Assembly (NCBI GenBank): GCA_025455225.1
Contig: JALOMY010000003.1
Location: forward strand, 1 to 32,576
From: Cyclobacteriaceae bacterium
GTDB taxonomy: Bacteria > Bacteroidota > Bacteroidia > Cytophagales > Cyclobacteriaceae
DNA length: 32,576 bases
Direction of reading: 5' to 3'
Under the pieces are notes generated by a model. The model was not told the DNA's origin, ran no database searches, and saw only the letters and a program-made list of their open reading frames with translations. A program made the position numbers and the translations under genes. Every line of letters starts with the position of its first letter. Within the stretch, counting starts at the first letter, position 1. Positions 31,557-32,576 of this stretch are shown here, in pieces.

Positions 31557-32576
31557 TCAGAGGTTGATTTTAAAATGCATAGTCCAGCTGGAGGGAATGT
31601 AATCGCGATGTATGGACGTTACAATGATTACAAATCGCTCAAACCACATACCGATGTTCACAACAATGGAGAGCACAAAAGTGGCCACAATGCTGGTCCG
31701 GATTTTCTTAATCCAGAAAAGCTGCGGGCTGATTACATTACACGTCATCATTGACCAGTATGCCCATGCATACGGACCTACAACACGGTTATAAAAGGCA
31801 TAACCTTCATACGGTACGCGTGAATACCAGGAAATAAATAATTCAGTGATGTAGGCAATACCCACAATTGAACCTGTTATGATGATGATAATATTCATCA
31901 ACTCAATGTGGTAGATGGTTATGTAGTCTTCGAGCTTAAATACCTTACGGGTAACCAATAATAAAGTCAATACCATGGCAAACCCAGAGAAAATTGCACC
32001 TGCAACGAAATAGGGAGGGAAGATGGTGGTGTGCCAACCAGGAATTACCGAAGTGGCAAAGTCCATGGATACAATGGTATGAACAGATAATACAAGTGGC
32101 GTAGACAAACCGGCAAGAATGAGCGCAACGGATTCGTAACGCATCCAGGTCTTAGCTCCTCCTTGCCATCCAAAACTGAGAGCATTATAAGCCAAGGCAC
32201 GAATTTTATTTCCTTGTGCAACAGCCCGGTCGCGGATAACAGCGAAATCCGGTATCAAACCCATGTACCAGAAAACAAGGGAAACCGTAAAGTAGGTTGA
32301 GATCGCAAATACGTCCCAAAGCAAAGGAGAGTTGAAGTTTACCCACAATGATCCAAAGGTATTGGGTAACGGCAATGCCCAATAGAATCCTAACCACAAA
32401 CGTCCCATGTGAAATCCAGGGAAGCTTGCCGCACAAATTACCGCAAAGATGGTCATGGCTTCAGCAGCACGGTTGATAGACATTCTCCAACGCTGGCGGA
32501 ACAACAAAAGAATAGCTGAGATCAGAGTACCTGCGTGACCAATACCGACCCACCATACGAAGTTGGTGATGTCCCA
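31557..32576 (-). CDS. actC: Alternative complex III subunit ActC (NrfD/PsrC family), N-terminus outside window
   Basis: The frame is open to the right edge (first complete codon Trp at 32576), so the internal ATG at 32507 is not the start; 339 residues are visible. The order fits ActC: WDITNFVWWVGIGHAGTLIS, RQRWRMSINRAAEAMTIFAV, FPGFHMGRLW, SPLLWDVFAIS, LVLSVHTIVSMDFATS-x-x-PGWHTTIFPPYFVAGAI, and YWSMMTCNVISPQLFW. ActC holds the quinol-binding site on the periplasmic side. Eight helices are visible, with at least one more expected upstream. The protein ends HRDYIPSSWTMHFKINL; family members I remember continue after SSW with another helix, so this one seems to lack its last segment. actA and actB should lie just beyond the edge. 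Confidence 0.93.
   Translation of the reverse strand, partial: WDITNFVWWVGIGHAGTLISAILLLFRQRWRMSINRAAEAMTIFAVICAASFPGFHMGRLWLGFYWALPLPNTFGSLWVNFNSPLLWDVFAISTYFTVSLVFWYMGLIPDFAVIRDRAVAQGNKIRALAYNALSFGWQGGAKTWMRYESVALILAGLSTPLVLSVHTIVSMDFATSVIPGWHTTIFPPYFVAGAIFSGFAMVLTLLLVTRKVFKLEDYITIYHIELMNIIIIITGSIVGIAYITELFISWYSRVPYEGYAFYNRVVGPYAWAYWSMMTCNVISPQLFWIKKIRTSIVATFVLSIVVNIGMWFERFVIIVTSIHRDYIPSSWTMHFKINL

Noticed and set aside
31557..31620. Frameshift as the cause of the short ActC end
   Set aside because: Only 13 bases separate the stop from actD, so the missing helix is not hidden in another frame; left as a true deletion or natural end.
31479..31754. 91-codon + strand ORF across the actD/actC junction
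   Set aside because: Antisense to two well-supported genes and without recognisable protein features.

Overview
The window comes from a member of the Bacteroidota, most likely the Cytophagales/Cyclobacteriaceae side of the phylum. The sequence supports this through the alternative complex III (Act) plus caa3-type oxidase gene order, the long three-domain IspG, menaquinone synthesis, perfect or near TAnnTTTG promoter boxes lying only 10-20 bases before start codons, weak use of Shine-Dalgarno sites, and many lipoproteins of lineage-restricted families. Base composition looks even. I see no rRNA, tRNA, CRISPR array, insertion sequence or phage gene. No gene-free stretch exceeds 300 bases; the longest are 5999-6231, 2134-2332 and 7657-7842.

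Region 1 (1-6000) is mixed chromosomal housekeeping. It opens with the end of an SPFH (stomatin/prohibitin-like) gene, followed at once by a two-helix membrane protein with a PH-like tail and a 51-residue ribbon-helix-helix protein. Then come a secreted protein of unknown function, a LOG-family nucleotide phosphoribohydrolase-like protein, a small lipoprotein, and the divergent pair menC (menaquinone) and queA (queuosine).

Region 2 (6000-12100) is the most unusual non-respiratory part. A stand-alone protein carries three TIR-like/Rossmannoid domains, and the position of the NADase glutamate in its first TIR is Asn. It is followed by a tightly packed + strand set: TerC membrane protein, YfiT/DinB-type metal-dependent thiol transferase, YheT-like alpha/beta hydrolase, and an SRAP (YedK/HMCES) homologue in which Cys2, the active-site Glu and the active-site His are all replaced. 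On the opposite strand lie a Lys-rich-tailed lipoprotein and a small one-helix protein at the end of the ispG operon.

Region 3 (12097-20700) holds ispG, a short-chain dehydrogenase, an MlaE/MlaF lipid-transport pair without an MCE partner in view, and a very large multi-sensor histidine kinase in an operon with an exported DsrE-like protein.

Region 4 (20800-32576, all minus strand) is a respiratory supercluster read from high to low coordinates: actC (cut by the window end), actD, actE, actF, cox2, cox1, ctaA, ctaB, two cox3 genes, cox4, a Sco-like protein, a DUF420 protein and a small CxxC membrane protein. ActCDEF belong to the quinol:cytochrome c/oxidase oxidoreductase (actA and actB would lie beyond the window), which passes electrons from menaquinol to the aa3-type oxidase. 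CtaB and CtaA make heme O and heme A. DUF420, the Sco-like protein and the CxxC protein are probable assembly factors. Three features stand out: two strong intrinsic-terminator-like hairpins inside the cluster (before ctaA and before the Sco-like gene), loss of the copper-binding CxxxC in the Sco-like protein, and an Asn in CtaA where the first heme-ligand His is expected. ActC also appears to end one helix early.
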